Shown here in pieces: positions 8,531-15,490 of a stretch of 61,016 nucleotides of DNA. The DNA lies in the NCBI RefSeq assembly GCF_002432125.1, contig NZ_DJFS01000098.1, forward strand, positions 1-61,016, in the 5' to 3' direction. Positions within the stretch are counted from its first letter, which is position 1. Each line of letters starts with the position of its first letter. Position numbers and translations under genes: made by a program. The stretch comes from Brevundimonas sp. UBA5866. GTDB lineage: Bacteria > Pseudomonadota > Alphaproteobacteria > Caulobacterales > Caulobacteraceae. The notes beneath the pieces are model-generated. The model made no database searches. It had not been told where the DNA came from and worked only from the letters and a program-made list of their open reading frames with translations.

Positions 8531-8809
8531 ATGGCCCGCTCCTCCTGGAAAGGCCCGTTTGTCGACGGGTATCTGCTCAAGAAGGCCGACGCCGCTCAAT
8601 CGTCGGGCCGTAAAGATGTGATCAAGACCTGGTCGCGTCGCTCCACCATCCTGCCGCAGTTCGTCGGTCTGACCTTTGGCGTTTACAACGGCCAGAAGCA
8701 CGTTCCGGTCTCCGTCTCGGAAGAGATGGTTGGCATGAAGTTCGGCGAGTTCGCGCCGACCCGTAACTTCCCGGGTCACGCTGCGGACAAGAAGGCCAAG
8801 AGGAAATAA
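8531..8809 (+). CDS. rpsS: 30S ribosomal protein S19
   Basis: A 92-residue S19 with the signature RSSWKGPFVDGYLLKK at the N-terminus and FVGLTFGVYNGQKHVPV in the middle, ending in a Lys-rich tail. It lies in the head of the 30S subunit and contacts S13 and the A-site finger. Standard position between rplB and rplV. Confidence 0.95.
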   Translation: MARSSWKGPFVDGYLLKKADAAQSSGRKDVIKTWSRRSTILPQFVGLTFGVYNGQKHVPVSVSEEMVGMKFGEFAPTRNFPGHAADKKAKRK

Positions 8810-8812
8810 TCC

Positions 8813-9193
8813 ATGGCCCAGACCAAGAACACCCGTCGTGTTGCTGCGAACGAAGCCCGCGCTAAGCTGGTCAACGTTCGCATCAGCCCTCAAAAGCTGA
8901 ACCTGGTGGCCGCATCGATCCGCGGCCTGCCGGTGCAAAAGGCTCTGAACGAGCTCGAGTTCAGCCGCAAGCGCATCGCCATCGACGTTCGCAAGGCCCT
9001 GTATTCGGCCATCTCGAACGCCGAGAACAACCACAACCTCGACATCGACAACCTGGTCGTTGCCGAAGCTTATGTTGGTAAGAACCTGGTGATGAAGCGT
9101 TTTGCGAGCCGCGCTCGTGGTCGCTCGTCGCGCATTCTGAAACCGTTCAGCGAACTCACCATCGTGGTTCGTGAAGCAGGTGAGGCCGCCTAA
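8813..9193 (+). CDS. rplV: 50S ribosomal protein L22
   Basis: A 126-residue L22: VRISPQKLNLVAASIRGL in the N-terminal domain and KRFASRARGRSSRI as the beta-hairpin that lines the exit tunnel, the site where macrolide resistance changes usually map. Its length is normal. The stop overlaps the rpsC start by one base. Confidence 0.95.
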   Translation: MAQTKNTRRVAANEARAKLVNVRISPQKLNLVAASIRGLPVQKALNELEFSRKRIAIDVRKALYSAISNAENNHNLDIDNLVVAEAYVGKNLVMKRFASRARGRSSRILKPFSELTIVVREAGEAA

Positions 9194-9939
9194 TGGGTCA
9201 GAAAATCAATCCGATCGGTCTGCGCCTCGGCGTGAACCGCACGTGGGACAGCCGCTGGTTCGCCGGCGGTGCTGACTACGCCAAGCTGCTTCACCAAGAC
9301 CTGAAGCTGCGTGCGTGGCTGAAGGAACGTCTTTCGGCTGCTGGCGTCGCCCGCGTCATCATCGAGCGTCCGCACAAGAAGTGCCGCGTGACGATCTACG
9401 CCGCCCGTCCGGGTGTCGTGATCGGCAAGAAGGGCGCTGACATCGACAAGCTGCGCAAGGACATTGCGGCCCGTACCGAAGGCGAAGTTCACCTGAACAT
9501 CGTCGAAGTCCGTAAGCCGGAAACCGACGCCCAGCTGATCGCTGAAAACATCGCTCAGCAACTGGAACGCCGCGTGGCTTTCCGTCGCGCTATGAAGCGT
9601 TCGATGCAATCGGCCATGCGTCTCGGCGCAAAGGGCGTTCGTATCAACGTTTCGGGCCGTCTCGGCGGTGCTGAAATCGCTCGTATGGAATGGTACCGTG
9701 AAGGTCGCGTTCCGCTTCACACCCTGCGTGCCGACATCGACTACGGCTTCTATGAAGCTAAGACGACCTACGGCATCATCGGCGTGAAGGTCTGGGTCTT
9801 TAAGGGTGAAGTGCTCGAGCACGACCCGATGGCTCAGGACAAGCGTTGGGCCCAGGAAGCCTCGGGTCCGTCGTCCAACGAAGGCCGTGAACGTGGTCCC
9901 CGCGGTGATCGCGGTCAGCGTCGCGGTCGTGAGGGCTGA
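9193..9939 (+). CDS. rpsC: 30S ribosomal protein S3
   Basis: A 248-residue S3. A type II KH domain with VVIGKKGADIDKLRK (about 75-89) and the C-terminal domain RLGGAEIARMEWYREGRVPL are both present. The end is an Arg/Gly-rich tail (RGPRGDRGQRRGREG), longer than in E. coli (233 residues). S3 forms part of the mRNA entry site and the ribosomal helicase. It starts on the last base of the rplV stop. Confidence 0.95.
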   Translation: MGQKINPIGLRLGVNRTWDSRWFAGGADYAKLLHQDLKLRAWLKERLSAAGVARVIIERPHKKCRVTIYAARPGVVIGKKGADIDKLRKDIAARTEGEVHLNIVEVRKPETDAQLIAENIAQQLERRVAFRRAMKRSMQSAMRLGAKGVRINVSGRLGGAEIARMEWYREGRVPLHTLRADIDYGFYEAKTTYGIIGVKVWVFKGEVLEHDPMAQDKRWAQEASGPSSNEGRERGPRGDRGQRRGREG

Positions 9940-9946
9940 TTAGACC

Positions 9947-10384
9947 ATGCTGCAACCTAAAAAGACCAAATACCGTAAGGCCTTTAAGGGCCGCATCAGC
10001 GGTTCGTCGAAGGGCGGCTTCTCGCTGAACTTCGGTTCGTACGGCCTGAAGGCACTGGAGCCGGAACGCATCACTGCTCGTCAGATCGAAGCGTGCCGTC
10101 GTGCCGTCACCCGCCACATGAAGCGTCAAGGCCGCGTGTGGATCCGTATCTTCCCAGACCTGCCGGTCACCGGCAAGCCTGCCGAAGTTCGTATGGGTAA
10201 GGGTAAGGGCGCCGTGGATTACTGGGCCGCTCGCGTGGCTCCGGGCCGCATCATGTTCGAAATCGACGGCGTGCCGGACGATATCGCTCGTGAAGCTCTG
10301 CGTCTCGGCGCAGCCAAGCTGCCGATCCGTACCAAGGTGGTCACCCGCCTGGATGCCGGCATCGTAATGGAGCAAGCCGCATAA
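9947..10384 (+). CDS. rplP: 50S ribosomal protein L16
   Basis: A 145-residue protein (expected length for L16) with KTKYRKAFKGRISGSSKGG at the N-terminus and VWIRIFPDLPVTGKPAEVRM followed by GKGKGAVDYWAARV, which identify L16 clearly. It helps to position the A-site tRNA elbow. The arginine in the GRISG/RMGKGKG region corresponds to the residue hydroxylated by YcfD in E. coli, though no such enzyme is evident here. The stop overlaps the rpmC start. Confidence 0.95.
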   Translation: MLQPKKTKYRKAFKGRISGSSKGGFSLNFGSYGLKALEPERITARQIEACRRAVTRHMKRQGRVWIRIFPDLPVTGKPAEVRMGKGKGAVDYWAARVAPGRIMFEIDGVPDDIAREALRLGAAKLPIRTKVVTRLDAGIVMEQAA

Positions 10385-10578
10385 TGACCAAGATCGCTGA
10401 TCTCCGGTCGCAAACCGTCGACCAACTGTCCGAAGAGCTCCTGAAGCTCAAGAAGGAACAGTTCAACCTGCGCTTCCAAGCGGCTACCGGCCAAATGGAA
10501 AAAACCCACCGCGTGGGTGAAGTGCGCAAAGATATCGCTCGCATCTCCACGCTTCTGCGTGAGAAGCGCGCTTCGTAA
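10384..10578 (+). CDS. rpmC: 50S ribosomal protein L29
   Basis: A 64-residue, two-helix protein with LSEELLKLKKEQFNLRFQ and RRVG-like segment HRVGEVRKDIARI, the L29 signature. It binds beside L23 at the exit tunnel. The start codon overlaps the rplP stop by one base; rpsQ follows 10 bases later. Confidence 0.93.
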   Translation: MTKIADLRSQTVDQLSEELLKLKKEQFNLRFQAATGQMEKTHRVGEVRKDIARISTLLREKRAS

Positions 10579-10588
10579 GGAAACGAAT

Positions 10589-10831
10589 ATGCCCAAGCGA
10601 ATTCTCGAAGGCGTGGTCGTGTCCGACAAGGGCGACAAAACCGTCGTGGTCAAGGTGGAGCGCACGCTGCTCCACCCGGTTCTGAAGAAGACGGTTCGTC
10701 TTTCGAAGAAATATCACGCGCACGACGAAGCCAATGCCCTCAAGGTCGGCGACGTCGCTCGCATCGTCGAGTGCGCCCCCAAGTCCAAACTGAAGCGCTG
10801 GGAAGTCCTTTCCCCGGCTTCGGCCTCGTAA
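10589..10831 (+). CDS. rpsQ: 30S ribosomal protein S17
   Basis: An 80-residue OB-fold protein; GVVVSDKGDKTVVVKVER and KYHAHDE are the family hallmarks. The start ATG 10589 follows TAAGGAAACGA, a good ribosome site; a longer in-frame reading from 10517 would overlap rpmC and is rejected. It binds the 5' domain of 16S rRNA. Confidence 0.94.
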   Translation: MPKRILEGVVVSDKGDKTVVVKVERTLLHPVLKKTVRLSKKYHAHDEANALKVGDVARIVECAPKSKLKRWEVLSPASAS

Positions 10832-10849
10832 TCAGAAGGATCTGATCTT

Positions 10850-11218
10850 ATGATCCAGATGCAAACTAACCTGGAAGTGGCCGATAACTCGGGCGCCCGC
10901 CGGGTCATGTGCATCAAGGTGCTCGGCGGTTCTAAGCGCCGCTACGCCTCGATCGGCGACACCATCGTCGCCTCTGTGAAGGAAGCAATCCCGCGCGGTC
11001 GCGTTAAGAAGGGTGATGTCGTTCGCGCCATCGTCGTTCGCACCGCCAAGGACATCCAACGCAAAGACGGTTCGGTCATCCGCTTTGACAAGTCGGCTGC
11101 TGTCATCGTCAACAAGTCCAACGAGCCGGTTGGCACCCGTATCTTCGGCCCGGTTCCGCGTGAGCTTCGCGCTAAGAACCACATGAAGATCATCTCGCTG
11201 GCTCCGGAGGTCCTGTAA
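10850..11218 (+). CDS. rplN: 50S ribosomal protein L14
   Basis: A 122-residue L14 with MIQMQTNLEVADNSGARRV at the N-terminus, a sequence kept across bacteria, and KIISLAPEVL at the end. It takes part in an inter-subunit bridge and is the RsfS binding site. AGAAGGA precedes the start. In many bacteria rplN opens the spc operon; no terminator or clear promoter separates it from rpsQ here, so S10 and spc seem to run on as one unit. Confidence 0.95.
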   Translation: MIQMQTNLEVADNSGARRVMCIKVLGGSKRRYASIGDTIVASVKEAIPRGRVKKGDVVRAIVVRTAKDIQRKDGSVIRFDKSAAVIVNKSNEPVGTRIFGPVPRELRAKNHMKIISLAPEVL

Positions 11219-11220
11219 CC

Positions 11221-11529
11221 ATGGCTGCCAAGATCAAAAAGGGCGACAACGTTGTCGTCCTGACCGGCAAGGATAAGGGCCGCACCGGCAAGGTGCTCAA
11301 GGTCCTCCCGGCTGAGAACCGCGTCGTCGTTGAAGGTATCAACATGGTTCAGCGCCACACGCGCCCGACCCAAGCTGATCCGCAAGGCGGCATCAAGAAC
11401 AAGGAAGCCTCGCTGCACCTGTCGAACGTCGCCATTGTCGACGCTAACGGCAAGGCAACCCGCGTCGGCTTCAAGGTTGAAGGTGACCAAAAGGTCCGCT
11501 TCGCCAAGACGACCGGAGACGTCATCTGA
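11221..11529 (+). CDS. rplX: 50S ribosomal protein L24
   Basis: A 102-residue L24 with an N-terminal KOW motif (KKGDNVVVLTGKDKGRTGKV) and the conserved QGGIKNKEASLHLSNV. It is an early assembly initiator of the large subunit. There is a 2-base gap from rplN and a one-base overlap with rplE. Confidence 0.95.
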   Translation: MAAKIKKGDNVVVLTGKDKGRTGKVLKVLPAENRVVVEGINMVQRHTRPTQADPQGGIKNKEASLHLSNVAIVDANGKATRVGFKVEGDQKVRFAKTTGDVI

Positions 11530-12086
11530 TGGCTACCGAGAAATACACCCCGCGCCTGAAGACCGAGTACGTTTCGCGTATCCGTTCGGTCATGAAGGAA
11601 AAGTTCGGTTACACGAACGAAATGCAGGTCCCCAAGCTGGACAAGATCGTCCTGAACATGGGTATCGGTGAAGCTGTTGCTGACTCCAAGAAGGCTACTG
11701 CAGCCCTCAAGGATCTGACGGCCATCGCCGGTCAGAAGGCCGTTGCCACCAAGGCCCGTAACTCGATCGCTGGCTTCAAGCTGCGTGAAGGTATGGTCAT
11801 CGGCGGTAAGGTCACCCTGCGTGGCGACCAAATGTACGAGTTCCTGGACCGGTTCATCACGATCGCGCTGCCGCGCGTGAAGGATTTCCGTGGTCTGAAG
11901 GGCACCTCGTTCGACGGTCGTGGCAACTACGCCACCGGTCTGAAGGAGCACATCGTGTTCCCGGAGATCAACTACGACCAGATCGACCAGATGTGGGGCA
12001 TGGACATCGTCGTTTGCACCACGGCCAAGACCGATGAGGAAGCCAAGGCTCTCCTCACCGAGTTCAAGTTCCCGTTCGTGAACTGA
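11529..12086 (+). CDS. rplE: 50S ribosomal protein L5
   Basis: A 185-residue L5 with IVLNMGIGEAV (about 39-49), the loop ARNSIAGFKLREGM and RVKDFRGL. L5 joins 5S rRNA with L18 and forms the central protuberance. Its length is normal. A 19-base gap with GGGAAAGGGAAAG separates it from rpsN. Confidence 0.95.
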   Translation: MATEKYTPRLKTEYVSRIRSVMKEKFGYTNEMQVPKLDKIVLNMGIGEAVADSKKATAALKDLTAIAGQKAVATKARNSIAGFKLREGMVIGGKVTLRGDQMYEFLDRFITIALPRVKDFRGLKGTSFDGRGNYATGLKEHIVFPEINYDQIDQMWGMDIVVCTTAKTDEEAKALLTEFKFPFVN

Positions 12087-12105
12087 TCGGGAAAGGGAAA
12101 GAACA

Positions 12106-12411
12106 ATGGCTAAGAAAAGCGCCGTAAACCGTAACGAAGCCGTCAAGGCTCTGGTTGCGAAGTATGCCGCGAAGCGTGAAGCCCTCAAGGCGATCGCTAA
12201 CGACGAAAGCCTGCCGCTGGAGGAGCGCTTCGAAGCTCGCCTCAAGCTGGCAGCCCTGCCGCGTAACTCCGCTCCGACCCGTATTCGCAACCGTTGCGAA
12301 GTCACGGGCCGTCCGCGGGCTTACTACCGCAAGCTCAAGATGAGCCGTGTCGCTCTGCGCGAACTGGGCAACCTGGGTCAAATCCCGGGCCTGACCAAGT
12401 CGAGCTGGTAA
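12106..12411 (+). CDS. rpsN: 30S ribosomal protein S14 (zinc-independent type)
   Basis: A 101-residue S14 of the long, zinc-free class: the segment RNRCEVTGRPRAYYRK keeps a single cysteine instead of the CxxC pairs of the 61-residue zinc form. The C-terminal GQIPGLTKSSW is the usual ending. It lies in the 30S head beside S3, S10 and S19. Confidence 0.95.
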   Translation: MAKKSAVNRNEAVKALVAKYAAKREALKAIANDESLPLEERFEARLKLAALPRNSAPTRIRNRCEVTGRPRAYYRKLKMSRVALRELGNLGQIPGLTKSSW

Positions 12412-12426
12412 GGGGAACGAACAGTT

Positions 12427-12825
12427 ATGATGATCAACGATCCCCTGAGCGATATGATCGCTCGCATCAAGAACGCTGCGACCCGCAAGCGTTCGAAGGT
12501 GCTCACCCCGGCTTCCCGCCTGCGCCAGCGCGTCCTGGACGTGCTGCAGTCGGAAGGCTACATCCGCGGCTACAACCTGGTTCAAAACCCGGGTGAGTTC
12601 CCGCAGTTCGAGATCGAGCTCAAGTACTTCGACGGCCAGCCGGTGATCGCAGAGATCGCCCGCGTGTCGAAGCCGGGCCGTCGCGTCTATTCGGCCATCG
12701 GCGATCTGAAGCCGGTCAAGAATGGTCTCGGCATCTCGATCCTTTCGACTTCGAAGGGCGTTATGTCTGACGCCGCTGCCCGCGACGCTAACGTCGGCGG
12801 CGAAGTCCTGTGCAGGGTCTACTGA
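12427..12825 (+). CDS. rpsH: 30S ribosomal protein S8
   Basis: A 132-residue S8 with NDPLSDMIARIKNA at the N-terminus and GLGISILSTSKGVMSD towards the C-terminus, the 16S helix 21 binding part. Two consecutive ATG codons begin it, so one residue of the start is uncertain. In E. coli S8 is the translational repressor of the spc operon through a site at L5; I could not identify an equivalent mRNA structure by eye. Confidence 0.95.
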   Translation: MMINDPLSDMIARIKNAATRKRSKVLTPASRLRQRVLDVLQSEGYIRGYNLVQNPGEFPQFEIELKYFDGQPVIAEIARVSKPGRRVYSAIGDLKPVKNGLGISILSTSKGVMSDAAARDANVGGEVLCRVY

Positions 12826-12826
12826 T

Positions 12827-13360
12827 ATGTCTCGTATCGGCAAGAAAACCATCACCGTGCCGAAGGGCGTGACTCTCACGCTCAACGGCCAGGACATCAC
12901 CGTGAAGGGTCCGAAGGGCGAACTGTCCTGGACCGTGGCCGAAGAAATCGAGGTCAAGCAGGAAGGCGACGAGCTGACCCTGACCCCGCGTTCGGACAGC
13001 CAACGCGCAAACGCTATGTGGGGCCTGTCGCGCACCCTGGTCGCCAACATGGTGACCGGTGTGACCGACGGCTTCGAGAAGACCCTGGAACTGGTCGGCG
13101 TGGGTTACCGCGCCGCCCTGAAGGGCAACGCTCTGTCGTTGCAACTGGGCTTCTCGCACGACGTGGACATCGCTCCGCCGGCTGGCATCACCTTCGCTGT
13201 GCCGAAGCAAACCGAGATCAAGATCTCGGGCATCGACAAGCAAGCCGTTGGTGAAATCGCCGCAGTCATCCGCAAGATGCGTCCGCCGGAACCCTATAAG
13301 GGCAAGGGTGTGCGCTACCAGGGCGAAACCGTCCGACGCAAGGAAGGCAAGAAGAAGTAA
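12827..13360 (+). CDS. rplF: 50S ribosomal protein L6
   Basis: A 177-residue L6 (MSRIGKKTITVPKGVTL at the start, PEPYKGKGVRYQGETVRRKEGKKK-type ending) with its two tandem alpha/beta domains. It lies near the factor-binding site and the sarcin-ricin loop. The start ATG follows the rpsH stop after one base. Normal length. Confidence 0.95.
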   Translation: MSRIGKKTITVPKGVTLTLNGQDITVKGPKGELSWTVAEEIEVKQEGDELTLTPRSDSQRANAMWGLSRTLVANMVTGVTDGFEKTLELVGVGYRAALKGNALSLQLGFSHDVDIAPPAGITFAVPKQTEIKISGIDKQAVGEIAAVIRKMRPPEPYKGKGVRYQGETVRRKEGKKK

Positions 13361-13363
13361 GTC

Positions 13364-13720
13364 ATGGCTCTTTCTCTTCAACAACAAGCCAAGCGTCGCG
13401 CAGAGCGCAACCGTCGTCGTCTGCGTGCAGTCGCCAACGGCCGCCTGCGTCTGTCGGTTTACCGTTCGGACAAGAACATCTCGGCACAGATCATCGACGA
13501 CTCGAAGGGCATCACTGTCGTTTCGGCTTCGTCGCTGGAAGGTGGCAAGGGTTCGAAGGGCTCGGACGTCGCAGCCGCTGCCAAGATTGGCAAGCTGATC
13601 GCCGAACGTGCCATCGAAAAGGGCGTCAAAGACGTCGTTTTCGACCGCGGTGCCTACATCTATCACGGCCGGGTCAAGGCGCTGGCGGAAGCCGCGCGCG
13701 AAGCCGGTCTGAACTTCTAA
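13364..13720 (+). CDS. rplR: 50S ribosomal protein L18
   Basis: A 118-residue L18 with RLRLSVYRSDKNISAQIIDD and DVVFDRGAYIYHGRVKALAE, the 5S rRNA-binding pattern. The N-terminus is strongly basic (QQAKRRAERNRRRLRAVANG). It sits 3 bases after rplF and 13 before rpsE. Confidence 0.95.
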   Translation: MALSLQQQAKRRAERNRRRLRAVANGRLRLSVYRSDKNISAQIIDDSKGITVVSASSLEGGKGSKGSDVAAAAKIGKLIAERAIEKGVKDVVFDRGAYIYHGRVKALAEAAREAGLNF

Positions 13721-13733
13721 GGGAACGACAGAC

Positions 13734-14333
13734 ATGGCTCGTGAACCCCAACGCGGCGGCGGCGATCGCAATCGTCGCGACCGCAACGCTCCGGCAGTAG
13801 ACGCTGCTGAAAGCGACATCATCGAGAAGCTGGTACACATCAACCGTGTTGCCGCGACCGTTAAGGGTGGACGTCGTTTCTCGTTCGCTGCCCTGATGGT
13901 TGTCGGTGACGGCAAGGGTCGTGTGGGCTTCGGTCATGGCAAGGCACGTGAAGTGCCGGAAGCCATCCGCAAGGCGACCGAAGAAGCCAAGAAGACGATG
14001 ATCCGCGTTCCGCTGCGCGAAAACCGCACTCTGCACCACGACGGCAATGGCCGTTGGGGCGCTGGCAAGATCATGATGCGCGCTGCACCTCCGGGTACCG
14101 GCGTCATCGCAGGTGGTCCGATGCGTGCCGTCCTCGAAACCCTCGGCGTTCAAGACGTCGTGGGCAAGTCGACCGGCTCGTCGAACCCCTACAACATGAT
14201 CCGCGCAACCTTCGAAGCTCTGAAGGTTCAGTCGTCGCCGCGTCAGATTGCTGCCAAGCGCGGCAAGAAGGTCGCTGACCTGATGGGCCGCCGCAACGAT
14301 GGTGCTTCGGCACCGGAATCTGTGGAGGGCTAA
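13734..14333 (+). CDS. rpsE: 30S ribosomal protein S5
   Basis: A 199-residue S5 with the double-stranded-RNA-binding-like domain (VKGGRRFSFAALMVVGDGKG) and the C-terminal VVGKSTGSSNPYNMIRAT. It carries N- and C-terminal extensions relative to the 167-residue E. coli protein; the first 25 residues are Arg/Gly/Asp-rich. S5 affects decoding accuracy and, with S3 and S4, the mRNA entry channel. Confidence 0.95.
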   Translation: MAREPQRGGGDRNRRDRNAPAVDAAESDIIEKLVHINRVAATVKGGRRFSFAALMVVGDGKGRVGFGHGKAREVPEAIRKATEEAKKTMIRVPLRENRTLHHDGNGRWGAGKIMMRAAPPGTGVIAGGPMRAVLETLGVQDVVGKSTGSSNPYNMIRATFEALKVQSSPRQIAAKRGKKVADLMGRRNDGASAPESVEG

Positions 14334-14336
14334 TCA

Positions 14337-14531
14337 ATGGCCAAGAGCGAAAAGAAGACCGTGACCGTTCGTCAGGTTGGCAGCCCGATCCGCCGCAAGG
14401 CAGATCAGCGCGCAACCCTGATCGGTCTGGGCCTGAACCAAATCGGCCGTGAGGCTACCCTGGAAGATACCCCGGCTGTCCGTGGTATGATCGCCAAGGT
14501 CGCCCACATGGTTGAAGTGGTCGAAGCCTAA
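14337..14531 (+). CDS. rpmD: 50S ribosomal protein L30
   Basis: A 64-residue L30 with TVRQVGSPIRRKADQRATL and VRGMIAKVAHMVEV, a normal-sized bacterial form. It is the last gene before a 219-base gap containing three terminator-like hairpins, which is not the usual arrangement (rpmD normally runs straight into rplO). Confidence 0.94.
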   Translation: MAKSEKKTVTVRQVGSPIRRKADQRATLIGLGLNQIGREATLEDTPAVRGMIAKVAHMVEVVEA

Positions 14532-14539
14532 AAGCTCAG

Positions 14540-14574
14540 ACGCCCTTCCTCGGAAACGGGGAGGGGCGTTTTGC
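14540..14574 (+). terminator. Intrinsic terminator after rpmD
   Basis: A 12-bp stem (14540-14551 with 14558-14569, two G-U pairs) closes a GGAAAC loop and is followed by TTTG. It would stop or attenuate transcription inside the spc operon. Confidence 0.75.
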
Positions 14575-14584
14575 TTATTAAGGG

Positions 14585-14620
14585 GGCTCTGCATCGGATG
14601 GTGCAGGGCCTTCTTTCGTT
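14585..14620 (+). terminator. Second terminator-like hairpin
   Basis: Arms GGCTCTGCA (14585-14593) and TGCAGGGCC (14602-14610), one G-U pair, followed by TTCTTTCGTT. It has a weaker T-run than its neighbours. Confidence 0.5.
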
Positions 14621-14665
14621 CGGTCGCATACCAAGATTTGCGTTTGCGTCTTGCAGTGCGCCAGC

Positions 14666-14695
14666 GGGTCGCCTAGAAGCGACCCTTCGTTTTTA
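14666..14695 (+). terminator. Third terminator-like hairpin, before rplO
   Basis: A perfect 7-bp stem GGGTCGC/GCGACCC (14666-14672 with 14679-14685) with loop CTAGAA, then TTCGTTTTT. With the two preceding hairpins it forms a tandem array ahead of rplO. Confidence 0.65.
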
Positions 14696-14750
14696 AACGC
14701 CGAGTCAGCCGCATTGCGTCTGGCGCTTAGCACCCGAAAGGATCAGGCAC

Positions 14751-15344
14751 ATGAAACTGAATGAAATCCGCGACAATCAAGGCGCACACAAAGCCCGTCT
14801 GCGCGTCGGCCGTGGCCCGGGTTCGGGCAAGGGCAAGACCGCTGGCCGTGGCGTCAAGGGTCAGAAGTCGCGTTCGGGCGTCGCTATCGGCGGCTTCGAA
14901 GGCGGTCAAATGCCGCTGTACATGCGTATGCCGAAGCGTGGCTTCAACAATGCAAACGCTCTGAAGCTGGCTGAAGTGAACCTGTGGCGCATCCAGGAAG
15001 CCATCGACGCCGGCAAGCTGGACGCCAAGGCTGAGATCAACGGTGCCGCTCTGGTCGCCGCTGGCGTGATCCGTCGTGAAAAAGACGGCGTCCGCGTTCT
15101 GGGCGAAGGCGAACTGAAGGCCAAGCTGAACCTGGTCGTCTGGTCGGCAACCTCGGGTGCCATCAAGGCCATCGAAGCTGCTGGCGGCAAGGTCGAGCAA
15201 CAGCGCATCGAAGCTGAAGCCAAGGCTGCTGCCCGCGTTGCCAAGCGCGAAGCTGCCAAGGGCAAGGCTCCGGAGCCCAAGGCTCCGAAGGGCGACGCCA
15301 ACAAGGTGTCGGCTCGCGCCAAGCGCACGGCTGCCAAGGCCTAA
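14751..15344 (+). CDS. rplO: 50S ribosomal protein L15 with long Ala/Lys-rich tail
   Basis: A 197-residue protein. The N-terminal half carries the L15 signature (RVGRGPGSGKGKTAGRGVKG, then GGFEGGQMPLYMRMPKRGF). The globular end finishes near AAGGKVEQQRI (about 155), followed by roughly 40 extra residues almost wholly of Ala, Lys, Glu, Arg and Pro. E. coli L15 has 144 residues, so the tail is notable. AAAGGATCAGGCAC precedes ATG 14751. It probably starts a separate transcript, given the terminators upstream. Confidence 0.93.
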   Translation: MKLNEIRDNQGAHKARLRVGRGPGSGKGKTAGRGVKGQKSRSGVAIGGFEGGQMPLYMRMPKRGFNNANALKLAEVNLWRIQEAIDAGKLDAKAEINGAALVAAGVIRREKDGVRVLGEGELKAKLNLVVWSATSGAIKAIEAAGGKVEQQRIEAEAKAAARVAKREAAKGKAPEPKAPKGDANKVSARAKRTAAKA

Positions 15345-15354
15345 TAGCTAGTTC

Positions 15355-15451
15355 GTCATCCCGAATTCGCTCCGAAACGGGCGTAATTCGGGATCTTCTC
15401 GGATAGGGATGACGATTTTTCGAAAGCGGCTCTCGCATGGGGGCCGCTTTC
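15355..15451 (+). promoter_or_regulatory. Two inverted repeats between rplO and secY
   Basis: GTCATCCC (15355-15362) pairs with GGGATGAC (15406-15413), enclosing a further complementary CCCGAATT.../AATTCGGG pair, and is followed by GATTTTT. GAAAGCGGC (15422-15430) pairs with GCCGCTTTC (15443-15451). They could attenuate transcription into secY. Confidence 0.5.
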
Positions 15452-15490
15452 ACCTTATCTGATGACACGAATATTCGTGGGGACCATCTG

